The notes below the pieces were generated by a model that was not told the DNA's origin, did not search any database, and saw only the letters and a program-made list of their open reading frames with translations. A DNA stretch of 6,050 bases. Origin: an uncultured Clostridia bacterium. Its GTDB lineage: Bacteria; Bacillota; Clostridia; Oscillospirales; CAG-272. The DNA is taken from contig CAJGDZ010000105.1 in the NCBI GenBank assembly GCA_904502055.1, positions 1-6,050 of the forward strand. Reading direction: 5' to 3'. Below are positions 5,940-6,050 of this stretch, in pieces. A program made the translations under genes and the position numbers. How positions within the stretch are numbered: the first letter of the stretch is position 1; each line of letters opens with the position of its first letter.

Positions 5940-5941
5940 GT

Positions 5942-5970
5942 ATTATATCATATAAGCAAAAAAATGTCAA
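5942..5970 (-). promoter_or_regulatory. Consensus sigma-A (sigma-70) promoter of the purine operon
   Basis: A perfect -35 TTGACA (5965-5970) and a perfect -10 TATAAT (5942-5947) are separated by exactly 17 bp. The start of transcription is expected near 5935-5937, giving a leader of about 150 nt that holds the riboswitch and terminator. No comparable promoter was seen inside the operon. A full-consensus promoter implies strong constitutive initiation, with control left to the leader. Confidence 0.93.
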
Positions 5971-6050
5971 GGGGAAAAGCGCGCTTTTTGCGGAAAAAAA
6001 GAAGAAAGGGGAAACTGTCCAAAAGCGATTGGATTTTGAGAAATTTTATC
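5971..6050. other. Upstream non-coding region, no gene seen
   Basis: Purine-rich on the plus strand, with A-runs and G-runs. It includes a 14-bp perfect palindrome, AAAAGCGCGCTTTT (5975-5988), 5 bp upstream of the -35 box, and a weak inverted repeat TCCAA/TTGGA (6018-6033). I see no open frame with a ribosome binding site. It may hold upstream promoter elements or the end of a neighbouring transcription unit, but nothing decides this. Confidence 0.4.

Noticed and set aside
5815..5940. Guanine/adenine riboswitch, THF riboswitch or PurR PurBox as the control element
   Set aside because: The purine-aptamer core and the THF-aptamer conserved blocks are not present, and no CGAACA-type PurBox pair lies near the promoter. 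The ZTP aptamer accounts for the conserved blocks much better.
5975..5988. Perfect palindrome AAAAGCGCGCTTTT upstream of the -35 box as an operator or terminator
   Set aside because: It has no loop spacing for a good hairpin, and short GC cores flanked by A and T runs arise easily by chance. It is mentioned only as part of the upstream region.
6018..6033. Short inverted repeat TCCAA/TTGGA as a terminator of an upstream gene
   Set aside because: The stem is only 5 bp with no strong G+C content and no clear T-run directly after it on either strand.

Overview
The window is the promoter-proximal part of a de novo purine (IMP) biosynthesis operon. Every gene lies on the minus strand, so transcription runs from right (about 5940) to left. 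The likely source is a member of the Clostridia (Firmicutes), perhaps the Oscillospiraceae/Lachnospiraceae or a related uncultured gut lineage. This rests on AGGAGG-type ribosome binding sites, a consensus sigma-A promoter in an A+T-rich leader, a ZTP riboswitch before purE, and an archaeal-style PurO-like IMP cyclohydrolase beside a stand-alone AICAR transformylase instead of fused PurH. The lineage is an inference; there is no 16S or other phylogenetic marker here.

Layout, in the direction of transcription: 5971-6050 is A-rich non-coding DNA with no recognisable gene. A perfect -35/-10 pair (TTGACA, 17 bp, TATAAT) sits at 5942-5970. An inverted repeat overlaps the expected start site (5913-5939). 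A ZTP (pfl-type) aptamer follows at about 5846-5914, and its last helix shares bases with an intrinsic terminator at 5809-5849. Then come purE (5293-5787), purC (4570-5256), purF-like (3102-4526), purM (2043-3083), purN (1398-2018), a PurO-like IMP cyclohydrolase (669-1397), and an AICAR formyltransferase that starts at 666 and runs off the left edge. Intergenic gaps are 36, 43, 18, 24, 0 and 2 nt, so this is one tightly packed operon, with translational coupling likely at its distal end.

Together the genes cover PRA formation (PurF), GAR formylation (PurN), AIR ring closure (PurM), carboxylation (PurE), SAICAR synthesis (PurC), AICAR formylation and IMP ring closure. PurD, PurL/Q/S, PurK and PurB are not in the window. 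Two steps (PurN and AICAR formyltransferase) use 10-formyl-tetrahydrofolate. ZTP (the triphosphate of ZMP/AICAR) builds up when 10-formyl-THF is short, which fits a ZTP switch controlling the operon.

The most unusual feature is PurF. Its phosphoribosyltransferase half and Fe-S cysteines look intact, but the glutaminase half lacks the N-terminal nucleophilic cysteine and several glutamine-site motifs. PurC is also divergent, with an altered DExSPD motif and a short C-terminus. The rest is a well-preserved, recognisable purine operon; I see no mobile element, CRISPR array, rRNA or tRNA.
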